Positions 1 through 11,655 of a DNA stretch of 64,000 nucleotides are shown here, in pieces (the stretch's first letter is position 1; each line of letters begins with the position of its first letter). The position numbers were made by a program, and so were the translations under genes. Under the pieces are notes generated by a model. The model worked only from the letters and a program-made list of their open reading frames with translations. It did not search any database and had not been told where the DNA came from. The stretch comes from an uncultured Xanthomonas sp. (lineage in GTDB: Bacteria; Pseudomonadota; Gammaproteobacteria; Xanthomonadales; Xanthomonadaceae): assembly GCA_943912265.1 (NCBI GenBank), contig CALTTS010000001.1, positions 62,001-126,000 of the forward strand, in the 5' to 3' direction.

Positions 1-1
1 C

Positions 2-514
2 GAGGCCGGCCGCCAGCTCGACCGCTCGGGGCGGCAGCTGTCGGTGCTCGAATCGCTGCTGTTCGATCGCCAGCTCGACCGCGACGCGGTGCCGTCGCGC
101 CTGCCGATCCGCGACAGCTACGTCACCTCCGGCTTCGGCGGCCGCGCCGACCCGTTCGGCGGCGGCGGCCAGTTCCACAAGGGCATGGATTTCCACGCCA
201 GCGTCGGCGATCCGGTGCTGGCGGTGGCCGACGGCGTGGTCGCCTTCGCCGGGGCCAAGTCCGGCTACGGCAACGTGGTCGACGTCGATCACGGCAACGG
301 CTACGTGACCCGCTATGCGCACAACTCGCGCCTGGTGGTGCGCGAGGGCGACCTCGTCCGCGCCGGGCAGCAGGTGGCGCTGGCCGGTTCGACCGGGCGT
401 TCCACCGGCGCGCATGTGCATTTCGAGGTGTGGGAGAACGGCCGCGTGGTCAATCCGCGCAAGTTCCTCGGCGACGGCCCGACGCCGGTCGGCGGCCGCG
501 CCGGACGCGGCTGA
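2..514 (+). CDS. M23 family metallopeptidase, C-terminal part
   Basis: The reading frame is open from base 2, so the N-terminus lies outside the window; the GTG at 44 is internal. The visible part is a LytM/M23 peptidase domain: HKGMDFHA supplies the first zinc His and Asp, and the GAHVHFEVW motif near the end supplies the HxH pair. Members of this family cut peptidoglycan cross-links in the periplasm or, when degenerate, activate amidases; here the metal ligands look intact. Xanthomonads usually carry such a gene just upstream of secA, at the end of the division and cell-wall region, and the order is the same here. A GC hairpin follows the stop. The signal peptide and any coiled coil cannot be judged. 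Confidence 0.9.
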   Translation, partial: EAGRQLDRSGRQLSVLESLLFDRQLDRDAVPSRLPIRDSYVTSGFGGRADPFGGGGQFHKGMDFHASVGDPVLAVADGVVAFAGAKSGYGNVVDVDHGNGYVTRYAHNSRLVVREGDLVRAGQQVALAGSTGRSTGAHVHFEVWENGRVVNPRKFLGDGPTPVGGRAGRG

Positions 515-579
515 GGCCGGTCGGCGGGCCGCTTGCAAACGGGCCGGGCTGCCCCAAGCTACAATGTCACGTTGCCACG

Positions 580-600
580 ACAGGGCGCCCGGCGCCCTGT
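580..600 (+). terminator. Hairpin after the M23 peptidase gene
   Basis: The arms ACAGGGCGC and GCGCCCTGT enclose a 3-nt loop, and the hairpin is followed by a moderately T-rich stretch (TTCGTTTCC). It lies between the peptidase stop and the secA start. It could end the peptidase transcript or act in the secA leader, because a TACAAT hexamer at 560-565 just upstream could be the secA -10 element. Confidence 0.5.
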
Positions 601-656
601 TTCGTTTCCGGCCCGTCGCGGCGGAACCCGGCGCTCCATTCCAATCGGTTGCCTCA

Positions 657-3395
<2,739 letters not shown>

Positions 3396-3419
3396 GGGTC
3401 GGCGCAGCGGCAGGCGTGA

Positions 3420-3445
3420 CGAAGGGCGGCCTCGGCCGCCCTTCG
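3420..3445 (+). terminator. Perfect 12-bp hairpin after secA
   Basis: CGAAGGGCGGCC and GGCCGCCCTTCG pair perfectly around a 2-nt core. No U tract follows, so it is either a weak intrinsic terminator or a stabilising 3' structure for the secA mRNA. Confidence 0.45.
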
Positions 3446-3532
3446 CGCATCCGCGCGCCGTCGATGGGCGCGGGTCCGGGGAGATGGCCTGCGCGGTTGC
3501 GGCGCCGGCGCCGGATGCGGCACTCTGGCCGC

Positions 3533-4528
3533 ATGCCAGACGACGTCCCAGAACCCGGGCCCTTGCGCTCCATCCATGTCGTGGCCGGCGTGATCACCGA
3601 TCCGCGCGGCCGCATCCTCCTCACCCGCCGCGACGGCAGCAGCGACATGGCCGGCCTGTGGGAATTCCCCGGCGGCAAGCGCGAGCCGGGCGAGACCCCG
3701 GAAGAGGCATTGGTCCGCGAGCTGCGCGAGGAGATCGGCATCGAGGTCGGCGCCGTCGGCGAGCGGATCATCGAGGTGCCGCAGCGCTACCCGGACAAGC
3801 GCCTGCGCCTGGACGTGCGCCACGTGGCGCGCTGGAAAGGCGCGCCGCGCGGCTGCGAGGGGCAGGCGCTGATGTGGGTGCTGCCCGAACGGCTGGACCG
3901 CTACAGCATGCCGCCGGCCGATGTGCCGGTGGTGGCCGCGCTGCGCCAGCCCGACCTCTATCTGGTCACGCCGGAGCCGGGCGAGGACGACGAGGCGTGG
4001 CTGGCGGGGCTGCAGCGCGCGATCGCCGCCGGCACCCGCCGCGTGCAGCTGCGTTCGCGCGCGCTGCACGGCTCGGCGCGCTGGCGCGGGCTGGCGGTGC
4101 GCGCCAGCGCGCTGTGCCTGGAGCGCGGCGTCGAGGTGCTGCTGAACCGGGACATCGCGCGCGCCGCTGAGCTGGGCATCGGCGTGCACCTGGGTTCGGA
4201 ACAACTGGCGGCACTGGACGCGCGGCCGCTGCCCGCCGGGCTGGCGGTCGGCGCCTCCTGCCATACCGCCGCGGACCTGCGCCACGCCCGCCGGGCGGGC
4301 TGCGATTTCGCCGTGGTCGGCCCGGTGCTGGCCACCGCCAGCCATCCGGGCGCGCCGCCGCTGGGCTGGGAGGCGTTCGCCGGCCTGCGCGAGGATACGT
4401 CGCTGCCGCTGTACGCGATCGGCGGGCTCGGCCGCGACGACGTGGCCGCGGCGCGCCGGCAGGGCGCGCAGGGCGTCGCCGCGATCCGCGGCCTGTGGGA
4501 CGTGCCGAAGACGATGGCCGGGCGCTGA
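3533..4528 (+). CDS. Nudix hydrolase fused to a ThiE-like domain
   Basis: This 331-residue protein has two domains. Residues 15-135 form a MutT-type Nudix hydrolase with a complete Nudix box beginning at G48 (G-x5-E-x7-RE-x2-EE-x-G); such enzymes remove 8-oxo-dGTP and related oxidised nucleotides. Residues 140-330 resemble thiamine-phosphate synthase (LYLVTP start, VQLRSR, NRD, GVHLG, VGPV, AIGG), but the substrate motifs are looser than in true ThiE, so thiamine synthesis is doubtful. The same fusion is common downstream of secA in gammaproteobacteria and is usually annotated as 8-oxo-dGTP diphosphatase. The ATG was chosen because the upstream frame has no family similarity. Confidence 0.9.
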   Translation: MPDDVPEPGPLRSIHVVAGVITDPRGRILLTRRDGSSDMAGLWEFPGGKREPGETPEEALVRELREEIGIEVGAVGERIIEVPQRYPDKRLRLDVRHVARWKGAPRGCEGQALMWVLPERLDRYSMPPADVPVVAALRQPDLYLVTPEPGEDDEAWLAGLQRAIAAGTRRVQLRSRALHGSARWRGLAVRASALCLERGVEVLLNRDIARAAELGIGVHLGSEQLAALDARPLPAGLAVGASCHTAADLRHARRAGCDFAVVGPVLATASHPGAPPLGWEAFAGLREDTSLPLYAIGGLGRDDVAAARRQGAQGVAAIRGLWDVPKTMAGR

Positions 4529-4729
4529 GCCCCGGGATTCAGGCCATGCCGCATGCCGGCCGGAGCGCGTGCCCGCGAGCGGTTGGCGGGGGCTTCCGCG
4601 CAGGTCGCCCCGTGGGTGCGGCAGGCGCCCGCCGCATGGCGCGCAATGCGCGATGGCGACAGGCGCTTCCCGATGCCGCCGCGCGCGTCCGGCGCGGGGC
4701 GGCGCTGTGGCGGGCTCGTTCCTGCCCGG

Positions 4730-5530
4730 TTACTTCGCCACCACCGACGTGCCCGACGGCACCATGTAGCAGGCCTGGGCCTTGGCGCAGGCGTCGGCGT
4801 TGACCTGCGCGATCTGGCTGGCCAGGTACTGCTCCGGCGACAGGCCCATGCGCTGGCGGTAGGCGTTGTCGGCGTCGGCCTTGGCGATCTGCTCCTGCTC
4901 GCGCTGGCGTTCGGCGGTGGTGGCCTCGACCAGGGTCTTCACCCGCTGCTGCTGGGCGGCGGTGAGGTTCATCTGCTGCAGCACGTCCGGGTTGGGGCGG
5001 GCGCGGCCGAGGGTGATGTTCATGATCTCGATCGGCAGCTTCTGTTCCCTGACCAGCGCGCGCACGCTGTCGGTCACCGCGTCGTCGATCTTCCGCGCGG
5101 TGTCCGGGTCGGACATCATCCGGGTCATGTCGTAGCGCTTGACCTGGTCGCGCACGATGGCCGCGTACTGGCTGTCGAGGTTGTTCTTGAACCAGTCCGG
5201 GCCGAAGCCGGCCAGCAGCCGAGCCGGATCGGTGATGCGGTACTGGATCTGGGTGGCGAAGTCGAGAAGGATGTTGTCGCTGGAGGAGTAGTCGTCGAAG
5301 CTCACCGGCACGGTCTGCGGGGTCACGTCCACGTAGGCGGCGCGGGTGGAGATCCACGCATAGGTGCGGCCGGTGTCGCGCACGTCGTCCAGGCGCACGC
5401 CGTTGTGGCCGAACAGCCACGGCTTGTCGATCAGCACCGCCTTCTGCCCGGGATTGGGCGAGACCACGGTGCAGGCGGCCAGGGCCAGCAGCAGGGCGGG
5501 CGGGAGCAGTGCGCGGAGGCGGCGGGGCAT
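4730..5530 (-). CDS. SPFH/band-7 family lipoprotein
   Basis: A 266-residue protein that begins with a lipoprotein signal; LLALAAC is the lipobox and the Cys at about residue 20 would be lipidated. The rest resembles the band-7/prohibitin (SPFH) fold: an N-terminal beta domain (about 25-150) and a long charged, Ala/Gln-rich helix (about 165-230) suited to oligomerisation. SPFH proteins form membrane scaffolds or protease modulators. A lipidated form would sit in the periplasm or outer membrane, and no protease gene lies next to it. It is transcribed toward the mutT-thiE gene and sits 48 bp downstream of coaE. The precise function is unknown. Confidence 0.75.
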   Translation of the reverse strand: MPRRLRALLPPALLLALAACTVVSPNPGQKAVLIDKPWLFGHNGVRLDDVRDTGRTYAWISTRAAYVDVTPQTVPVSFDDYSSSDNILLDFATQIQYRITDPARLLAGFGPDWFKNNLDSQYAAIVRDQVKRYDMTRMMSDPDTARKIDDAVTDSVRALVREQKLPIEIMNITLGRARPNPDVLQQMNLTAAQQQRVKTLVEATTAERQREQEQIAKADADNAYRQRMGLSPEQYLASQIAQVNADACAKAQACYMVPSGTSVVAK

Positions 5531-5578
5531 GGCGGAGTCCTGTTCGTGGGTGTTTGTCGAGGGTGGAGAGCGCCGGCC

Positions 5579-6190
5579 TCAGCGGCCGGCCAGGCTGCGG
5601 TAGTAGGCGTCGAGGCGCTCGACCGCGGCATCCAGGTGCTCGGGGTGGCCGTCGTTGAGCACCACTTCGTCGGCCAGCGCGCGCCGTTCGGCGCGGCCGG
5701 CCTGCGCGGCGATCATCCGCGCCGCCAGGGCCTCGTCGATGCCGTCGCGGCGGATCAGCCGCGCGTGCTGCAGTTCCAGCGGTGCATCGACCAGCAGGAT
5801 GCGGTCGAGCCACGGATAGGCTGCGCGACCGCCGACTTCGGTGAGCAGCGGGATCGCGGCGATGGCATACGGGCCGGCGGCGTTGCGGCACTGCACGGCC
5901 AGGTGCTCACGGATGGCCGGGTGCAGGATGGCTTCGAGCCGGTGGCGCGCATCGGCGTCGGCGAAGACGTGCTCGCGCAGGCGGCGACGGTCCAGGCGGC
6001 CGTCGGCCTGCAGCACGTCGGCGCCGAAGGTTTCCACCACGCGCGCCAGGGCCGGCTGGCCGGGTTCGACCACCTGCCGCGCCGCCAAGTCGGCGTCGGC
6101 AATCGCTATTCCGCGTGCTTCGAAGCGCCGGGTCACTTCGCTCTTGCCGGCGGCCACGCCGCCTGTCAGGCCGATGATGAATTCGCTCAT
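5579..6190 (-). CDS. coaE: Dephospho-CoA kinase
   Basis: CoaE performs the last step of coenzyme A synthesis, phosphorylating the ribose 3'-OH of dephospho-CoA with ATP. The 203-residue protein starts MSEFIIGLTGG and carries the P-loop GGVAAGKSE at about residues 10-18; DADLAARQVV (DAD, substrate and Mg binding) and the mid-protein IPLLTE are also typical. The ATG was chosen at the family N-terminus although the frame extends a further 36 codons upstream. In xanthomonads coaE normally follows pilD; here the upstream neighbour is instead the phosphorylase gene of the metabolic island, 31 bp away, so the old gene order appears to have been interrupted at this point. Confidence 0.95.
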   Translation of the reverse strand: MSEFIIGLTGGVAAGKSEVTRRFEARGIAIADADLAARQVVEPGQPALARVVETFGADVLQADGRLDRRRLREHVFADADARHRLEAILHPAIREHLAVQCRNAAGPYAIAAIPLLTEVGGRAAYPWLDRILLVDAPLELQHARLIRRDGIDEALAARMIAAQAGRAERRALADEVVLNDGHPEHLDAAVERLDAYYRSLAGR

Positions 6191-6221
6191 GTGGCGATGA
6201 TGATATAGCGCCGCACCGGCC

Positions 6222-7745
6222 TCAGCCGATGCGGACGATCTCGCCGTCCTGCATGGCGTAGTCCAGCGCGTAGGCCAGTTCGCCGGGGGAGTCGGCATGC
6301 AGGTGCAGCAGCGGCTGGCCGGCCTGCACCGCGTCGTCCAGCCGGACGGCCATGTGCACGCCGGCGGCGGCGCATTCCGGGGCGCCGGCCAGCTTGGCCA
6401 GCCGCGACAGGCGGCGGTTGTCGATGGACAGCACCTTGCCGTCGCGCGGTGCGGTCAGTGCCTGCACGAGGCGCGCCTGCGGCGGCGTGCGCAGGCCGCC
6501 CTGGGCGATGCAGATGCGCCGGAACTTGTCCCAGGCCTTGCCCGAATCCACGGTCTGCGCGGCCAGCGCGATGCCGTCGCCGGCCCTGGCCTTGCCGCCC
6601 AGTTCCAGTACCGCCCCGGCCACCCGCAAGGCGCGTTCGCGCAGGTCGGCCGGCGCATCGGGCGCGCATTGCAGCACGGCCAGCACGTCGCGGGCTTCCA
6701 GCGCCGGGCCGATGCCACGCCCGACCGGCTGGCGGCCGTCGGTGAACAGGCAATTGACCTGCACGCCGAAGGCTTCGGCCGTGGTGGTCAGGTGCGCGGC
6801 CAGTTCGCGCGCGGCGCCCAGGCTGCGCACCTTGGCGGTGGGGCCGACGGGGATGTCGATCACCACGTGGGTGGAGCCGGCGGCGATCTTCTTGGACAGC
6901 ACCGAGGCAATCAGCTGGCCTTCGGTGTCGATGTCCAGCTCGCGCTCGATGCGCACGAAGATGTCGTCGGCCGGGCTCAGGTGCATGCTGCCGCCCCAGG
7001 CCAGGCAGGCACCCTCGGTTTCCACCACGCGGCGCAGCGTGGCCAGGTCGAGATTGACCGGCGCCATCGTCTCCATCGTGTCGGCAGTGCCGGCCGGGGA
7101 GGTGATCGCGCGCGAGGAGGTCTTGGGCATCACCAGCCCGTTGGCGGCGGCGATGGCGACGACTATCGGCGAGGTGCGGTTGCCGGGCAGGCCGCCGACG
7201 CAGTGCTTGTCCACCACGATGGGCGCGGGCCAGGACAGGCGCGTGCCGGCCTCCACCATCGCCCGGGTCAGGGCGACGGTTTCGTCCGCATCCAGCGGCA
7301 GCGTGGCCGAGGCGGTGAGGAAGGCCGACAGGTCCACGTCGCTGTACTGGCCGTCCACCACGTCGCGGATGATGGCGGTCATCTCCTGCCCGTCCAGGCG
7401 CTTGCCGTAGATGCGCTTGCGCACCAGCGCCATCGATTCCAGCAGGGGCGGGTGGCTGACCTGCACCGGGTCGCCGTCGGCCACGCCCAAGGCATGCCAG
7501 GCCGCTTCGGACAGCACCACCTGGTCGCTGGAAAACAACGTGCTCTCGGTCTGGTACAGCAGGGCCATCACCTGGCGTTCGCCGGCGCGCACCAGCACGC
7601 GCGAGTTCGGCGCAAGGCCTTCGGCGCGGCACACGTGGCAGTCGGTGCGCATCACCACGATGGCCTGGTGCTGGGCGTGCAGATGCATGCGCAGGGCATG
7701 CAGCGCCGGCACGGCGGGCCGGCTTGCGGAGACGGGCAGGCTCAC
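6222..7745 (-). CDS. AMP/thymidine phosphorylase family protein (archaeal-type)
   Basis: This 507-residue protein belongs to the pyrimidine-nucleoside phosphorylase superfamily. It has an N-terminal extension of about 80 residues before the glycosyltransferase-like domain, as in archaeal AMP phosphorylases (which make ribose-1,5-bisphosphate), and is longer than DeoA (about 440). Signature stretches include DKHCVGG, GNRTSPIVV, KTSSRAITSPAGTAD and WGGSMHLSPADD. The substrate cannot be read from sequence: AMP, another NMP or thymidine are all possible. GTG at 7745 is the chosen start; it overlaps the stop of the upstream nuclease gene by 4 nt (GTGA), which implies translational coupling. The neighbouring PRPP synthetase fits a nucleotide-salvage role. 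Confidence 0.85.
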   Translation of the reverse strand: MSLPVSASRPAVPALHALRMHLHAQHQAIVVMRTDCHVCRAEGLAPNSRVLVRAGERQVMALLYQTESTLFSSDQVVLSEAAWHALGVADGDPVQVSHPPLLESMALVRKRIYGKRLDGQEMTAIIRDVVDGQYSDVDLSAFLTASATLPLDADETVALTRAMVEAGTRLSWPAPIVVDKHCVGGLPGNRTSPIVVAIAAANGLVMPKTSSRAITSPAGTADTMETMAPVNLDLATLRRVVETEGACLAWGGSMHLSPADDIFVRIERELDIDTEGQLIASVLSKKIAAGSTHVVIDIPVGPTAKVRSLGAARELAAHLTTTAEAFGVQVNCLFTDGRQPVGRGIGPALEARDVLAVLQCAPDAPADLRERALRVAGAVLELGGKARAGDGIALAAQTVDSGKAWDKFRRICIAQGGLRTPPQARLVQALTAPRDGKVLSIDNRRLSRLAKLAGAPECAAAGVHMAVRLDDAVQAGQPLLHLHADSPGELAYALDYAMQDGEIVRIG

Positions 7746-9100
7746 AGTTCGAATACCTCGTCCTGGCGCGACACGGCCGCATCCCAGCCCAGCTCGCGGC
7801 CGATGCGCACGCGCAGCGCCTCGGCGGCCTCGGCCTCGCCATGCACGATGAACACGCGCTTGGGCGGGCGGGTGAAGCCGGACAGCCAGCACAGCAGCTC
7901 GTTGCTGTCGGCATGCGCCGAGAGCATCGGCAGGTTGGCCACCTCGGCCTGGATCTGGATCCACTGGCCGAACATCTTCACCTCGCGCGCGCCCTCCAGC
8001 AGGTTGCGTCCGCGCGTGCCGGCGGCCTGGAAGCCGGAAAACAGCAGCGTGTTGCGGTGGTCCGGGCCGAACGCGGCGATGTGGTGCAGCACGCGCCCGC
8101 CGGTGGCCATGCCGCTGGCCGAGATGATGATCTTCGGGTACGGGTCGGAAGAGAGCTTCTTGGATTCCTCCACGTCGCGCACGTAGGTGGCCAGCGCGCC
8201 GATCTGCTCGCAGGTGGCCTTGTCGATGCGGTGGTCCTCGCCATGGCGCAGGTACAGTTCGCTGGCGTTGATCGCCATCGGGCTGTCCACGTACACCGGC
8301 ACGTTCTTCAGCCGGCCGGCCTGCTTGAGCTTCCAGACGAAATACAGCAGTTCCTGCGCGCGGCCCACCGCGAAGGCCGGCACCACCACCGTGCCGCCGC
8401 GGCGCACGGTGCGTTCGACCACGGCGGCCAGCGCTTCGGACGGGTCCTCGTGCGGGTGCACGCGGTTGCCGTAGGTGGATTCGATGACCACGTAATCGGC
8501 TTCCGGCACCGGCTCGGGGTCGAACATCACCGCGTCGCCGTAGCGGCCCAGGTCGCCGGAAAACGCGATGGTGCGCCCGCCCCAGCCGATCTGCGCGGTG
8601 GCCGCGCCGAGGATGTGGCCGGCGCGGCGCAGGTACAGCGATGCACCGCAGGGCAGCCCGACCGACTGGTGCCACGGCACGGTGGAGAAGTACGGCATGG
8701 TTTTTTCGGCATCGTCCTCGGTGTACAGCGCCAGCGCCGGCGCATGCTTGGAATAGCCCTTGCGGTTGGCGAAGTCGGCGTCCTTTTCCTGCAGGTGGCC
8801 GCTGTCCTTGAGGATCAGTTCGGCCACGTCGCGCGTGCCCGCGCTGGCGTGGATGCGGCCGCGGAAACCTTCGTTGACCAGACGCGGCAGGTAGCCGGAG
8901 TGGTCGAGGTGGGCATGGGTCAGCACCACGTCGGTGATCGATGCCGCCTCGACAGGCAGCGGCTGCCAGTTCATCTCGCGCAGGTTCTTCAGACCCTGGA
9001 ACAGGCCGCAGTCCACCAGCAGGCGCTGGCCGCCCAGTGAAAGCATGTGCTTGGAGCCGGTGACGGTACCGGCGCCGCCGAGGGAACGCAGGGTCAACAT
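7742..9100 (-). CDS. MBL-fold beta-CASP RNA exonuclease-like protein
   Basis: A 452-residue metallo-beta-lactamase protein with the CPSF73/YSH1 architecture. The metal motif THAHLDHSG lies near residue 60, further ligands follow in FSGDLGRYG, a beta-CASP insert occupies the middle (YVDSPMAINAS, SASGMATGGR), and SAHAD lies near the C-terminus. Such enzymes cut or trim RNA with zinc. No RNA-binding extension is visible. The gene sits between the PRPP synthetase and phosphorylase genes and overlaps the latter by 4 nt, so the products are probably made together; degradation of RNA into nucleotides for salvage is one coherent reading, but inferred. Confidence 0.9.
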   Translation of the reverse strand: MLTLRSLGGAGTVTGSKHMLSLGGQRLLVDCGLFQGLKNLREMNWQPLPVEAASITDVVLTHAHLDHSGYLPRLVNEGFRGRIHASAGTRDVAELILKDSGHLQEKDADFANRKGYSKHAPALALYTEDDAEKTMPYFSTVPWHQSVGLPCGASLYLRRAGHILGAATAQIGWGGRTIAFSGDLGRYGDAVMFDPEPVPEADYVVIESTYGNRVHPHEDPSEALAAVVERTVRRGGTVVVPAFAVGRAQELLYFVWKLKQAGRLKNVPVYVDSPMAINASELYLRHGEDHRIDKATCEQIGALATYVRDVEESKKLSSDPYPKIIISASGMATGGRVLHHIAAFGPDHRNTLLFSGFQAAGTRGRNLLEGAREVKMFGQWIQIQAEVANLPMLSAHADSNELLCWLSGFTRPPKRVFIVHGEAEAAEALRVRIGRELGWDAAVSRQDEVFEL

Positions 9101-9168
9101 GGGGAACGGCCTCTTGAGTTGGCGCTCGCAATGCGCAGGCGCGGGAATGGAAAGTGATGGACGCGGAA

Positions 9169-10140
9169 TCAGGCCGCGTCGCCGGCGGGGGTCACCACGC
9201 CGAGCTTGCCGCCCCAGGTCAGCGGCGCAGGCGCGCCTTCGGGCAGCGGCGGGTCTTGCAGACCATCACGGATTGCCGCCGCGATCAGCGGGGCCAGGTC
9301 GATGCCGTTGCTCGGGTGCGGGGCGGCGTTGGTCGAGGTGATGCGCGCGAACAGCGGCGCCAGTTCGGCCGCGATGGCCTCGTCGTACAGGGCATGCACC
9401 ACCACGCATTCGGGCTTGGGCAGGCCGCGTGCGAGCAGGCCCCTGGCCGCCACCGCGAGGGTGCGGCCGGACGAGGCGATGTCGTCCACCAGTACCGGCG
9501 TGTGGTCGGCCCATGCCGACAGGTCGGGCACGTCGATGTCCACGTCGCGGTCGCCATGGCGCACCTTGCCCAGCACCACGTGCGGCGCACCGATGCGGCC
9601 GGCGATGGTGGCCACCCATTGCTCGCTTTCGGCATCCGGGCCCACCAGCAGCGGCCTGGCCACGTGGGCGGCAATCCAGTCGGCCATCAGCGGCGTGGCG
9701 TGCAAGGTGGTGGACGGGATGGTGTAGACGCTGGCCAGTGCCGGGTAGCGGTGCAGGTGCGGGTCCACCGTGGTCAGGTGGTCGAAGCTGGACGACAGCA
9801 GTCGCGCGAAGGTGTGCGAGCTGACCGCTTCGCCCGGGTGGAAGCGCTTGTCCTGGCGCATGTAGGCCAGGTACGGCGCGATCAGGTTGACCTTGGCCGC
9901 GCCCAGCTCGCGCGCGGTGTCGGCGGCCAGCAGCAGTGGCAGCAACTTGTCGTCGGGCTGGCTCAGCGTGCAGACGATGTCGATGGTGCGGCCGGCCACG
10001 TCGCAGGCCAGACGCAGGTAGCTTTCGCCGTCGGGGAATCGGCGGTGCTCGATGGCACCGCAATCCCAGCCGCCGGCCGCGGCGATGCGGGCGGCGAAGG
10101 CTTCGTTGCCCGGGCAGGGCAGCAGGAGACGTTCGGACAT
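9169..10140 (-). CDS. Ribose-phosphate pyrophosphokinase-like protein
   Basis: This 323-residue protein has the PRPP synthetase layout: an N-terminal ATP-side domain (RRFPDGES, where housekeeping enzymes have FxDGE) and a C-terminal PRPP-binding loop VDDIASSGRTL at about residue 220. Housekeeping Prs is about 315 residues and better conserved; this divergent form is probably a second copy dedicated to the cluster. The reaction would be ribose-5-phosphate (or a related sugar phosphate) plus ATP to PRPP and AMP. The ATG at 10140 is preceded by AAGGAAA, a good ribosome site. Its pairing with an AMP-phosphorylase-like enzyme suggests a loop between nucleotide breakdown and PRPP formation. Confidence 0.87.
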   Translation of the reverse strand: MSERLLLPCPGNEAFAARIAAAGGWDCGAIEHRRFPDGESYLRLACDVAGRTIDIVCTLSQPDDKLLPLLLAADTARELGAAKVNLIAPYLAYMRQDKRFHPGEAVSSHTFARLLSSSFDHLTTVDPHLHRYPALASVYTIPSTTLHATPLMADWIAAHVARPLLVGPDAESEQWVATIAGRIGAPHVVLGKVRHGDRDVDIDVPDLSAWADHTPVLVDDIASSGRTLAVAARGLLARGLPKPECVVVHALYDEAIAAELAPLFARITSTNAAPHPSNGIDLAPLIAAAIRDGLQDPPLPEGAPAPLTWGGKLGVVTPAGDAA

Positions 10141-10172
10141 GGTGTTTCCTTTTGCGATGTCGTCGCGCGGCG

Positions 10173-10361
10173 TCAGCCGGCGACCTGCTGGCGGATCAGC
10201 AGCAAGGCCACGATCCAGCACATCAGCACCACCAGTGCCGCGCCCCAGCCGTCGGCAAGACCGCCGCGCTTGCGCAGCACGAACTTGAGGACGCCCACCA
10301 CGACCAGCGGGAAAACGAACAGGGCGGCGATCAGCAGCCAGTAGAGGTGAAGCTTGTCCAT
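10173..10361 (-). CDS. Small two-helix membrane protein
   Basis: A 62-residue protein with two hydrophobic segments (about 7-28 and 40-57) separated by a basic loop, RKRGGLADG. It is probably an inner-membrane protein with the loop in the cytoplasm. The family was not recognised. It lies 43 bp downstream of ackA and 32 bp upstream of the PRPP synthetase gene, all on the same strand, so it is an operon member rather than a chance frame. Its role may be to anchor or regulate a neighbouring enzyme, but nothing in the sequence proves this. Confidence 0.65.
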   Translation of the reverse strand: MDKLHLYWLLIAALFVFPLVVVGVLKFVLRKRGGLADGWGAALVVLMCWIVALLLIRQQVAG

Positions 10362-10404
10362 GTGCGATCCGATGATGAAGGGCGCGAACCCTTGTGGGTT
10401 GAGA

Positions 10405-11655
10405 TCATGATGCGTCTGCCGTGGGGGCGGCAACGAGCGTTTCCAGACACTGGGCAGCGGCCACCCATTCCTCGTTGGTGGGTTCGACGACCACGGTGAC
10501 GCGGCTTTCGGGCGCGGAGATGATGGCGGCATTGGCCTCGTTCGCGGCCGGGTCGAGGCTGATGCCGAGCCAGCCGAGTTCGGCGCAGACGCGCTTGCGG
10601 ATCTCAGCGCTGTGTTCGCCGACACCGGCGGTGAAGGTCAGCACGTCCAGCCCGTGCAGCACGGCGGCAAGGCTGCCGATTTCGCGCGCGATCCGGCGCA
10701 CGTAAAGCGCCAATGCAGTTCGCGCCCGCTCGCCGGTGTCGTCCTGGCGCGACTCCAGCGGCAGCAGCACGGGGATGTCGGCCGATACGCCGGACACGCC
10801 GAGCAGGCCGGACTCGTGGTAGAGCACGTGACCCACCTGTTCCAGCGACAATTTCTCGATCTCCATCAGGTAGATCACCGCGCCGGGGTCGAGCGCGCCG
10901 CAGCGCGTGCCCATCATCAGGCCATCGAGCGCGGAAAACCCCATCGTGGTGGCGATGCTGCGCAGTTCGCGCATCGCGCACAGGCTGGCACCGCTGCCCA
11001 GATGGGCAACGATGCAGCGCCCTTGCGCGGTGGCACCGATGCGCTCGGGCAGCACCTGCGAAATGTACTCGTAGGACAGGCCGTGGAAGCCGTAGCGGCG
11101 CACGCCGCGTTCCCACGCCGCATAGGGGAGCGGCAGCATCTGCTCGACCTTGGGCAGCGTGCGATGGAAGCCGGTGTCGAAACACGCCACCTGCGGCAGG
11201 TCCGGGCGCGTGCGCAGCAGCACGTCGATGGCCTCCAGCGCGAACGGCTGGTGCAGCGGCGCCAGTGGCACGTAGCTCTTGAGGTCGGCGAGCACGTGTT
11301 CGTCCACCCGCACCGGGGCAAAATACTTGGTGCCGCCGTGGACCACGCGATGGGTCACCGCGCACAGTTTGCGTCCGCCAAGGCGAGCAAGCACGCGCTC
11401 GCGGATATGGGTGAGCGCGGCATGGTAGGGCTGTGCGCGGTCGAGTTCGACGGGCACCGGGGTCATGCCGGTTTCGCCGTAGGTGGCGCTGTCGCCGCCG
11501 ATGCCCTGGATCTTGCCGTTCCAGGCGGGCTGGCGCGGCAGCGGCGACTGACCGGCGTCGAACAGGGCGAACTTGATGCTCGACGAACCGCAGTTCAGCA
11601 CCAGCACCAGATCGCCGCGGGTGGGATAACGGTCCGTGTGGGCGAGCGCGCTCAT
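10405..11655 (-). CDS. ackA: Acetate kinase
   Basis: AckA converts acetyl phosphate and ADP to acetate and ATP, or the reverse. The 416-residue protein contains all family signatures: NCGSSSIKF at the N-terminus, CFDTGFHRTLP, RYGFHGLSYEYI, HLGSGASLCA and the C-terminal FTAGVGEHSAEIR. Its ATG overlaps the stop of the upstream phosphate acetyltransferase gene by 4 nt (ATGA), so the two are coupled as the Pta-AckA pathway. With PHB synthesis in the same island, it offers a route from surplus acetyl-CoA to acetate with ATP gain when respiration is limited. That physiological reading is inferred. Confidence 0.97.
   Translation of the reverse strand: MSALAHTDRYPTRGDLVLVLNCGSSSIKFALFDAGQSPLPRQPAWNGKIQGIGGDSATYGETGMTPVPVELDRAQPYHAALTHIRERVLARLGGRKLCAVTHRVVHGGTKYFAPVRVDEHVLADLKSYVPLAPLHQPFALEAIDVLLRTRPDLPQVACFDTGFHRTLPKVEQMLPLPYAAWERGVRRYGFHGLSYEYISQVLPERIGATAQGRCIVAHLGSGASLCAMRELRSIATTMGFSALDGLMMGTRCGALDPGAVIYLMEIEKLSLEQVGHVLYHESGLLGVSGVSADIPVLLPLESRQDDTGERARTALALYVRRIAREIGSLAAVLHGLDVLTFTAGVGEHSAEIRKRVCAELGWLGISLDPAANEANAAIISAPESRVTVVVEPTNEEWVAAAQCLETLVAAPTADAS

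Noticed and set aside
533..565. secA promoter TTGCAA/TACAAT
   Set aside because: The 21-bp spacing is outside the usual range, so it was mentioned only as a possibility.
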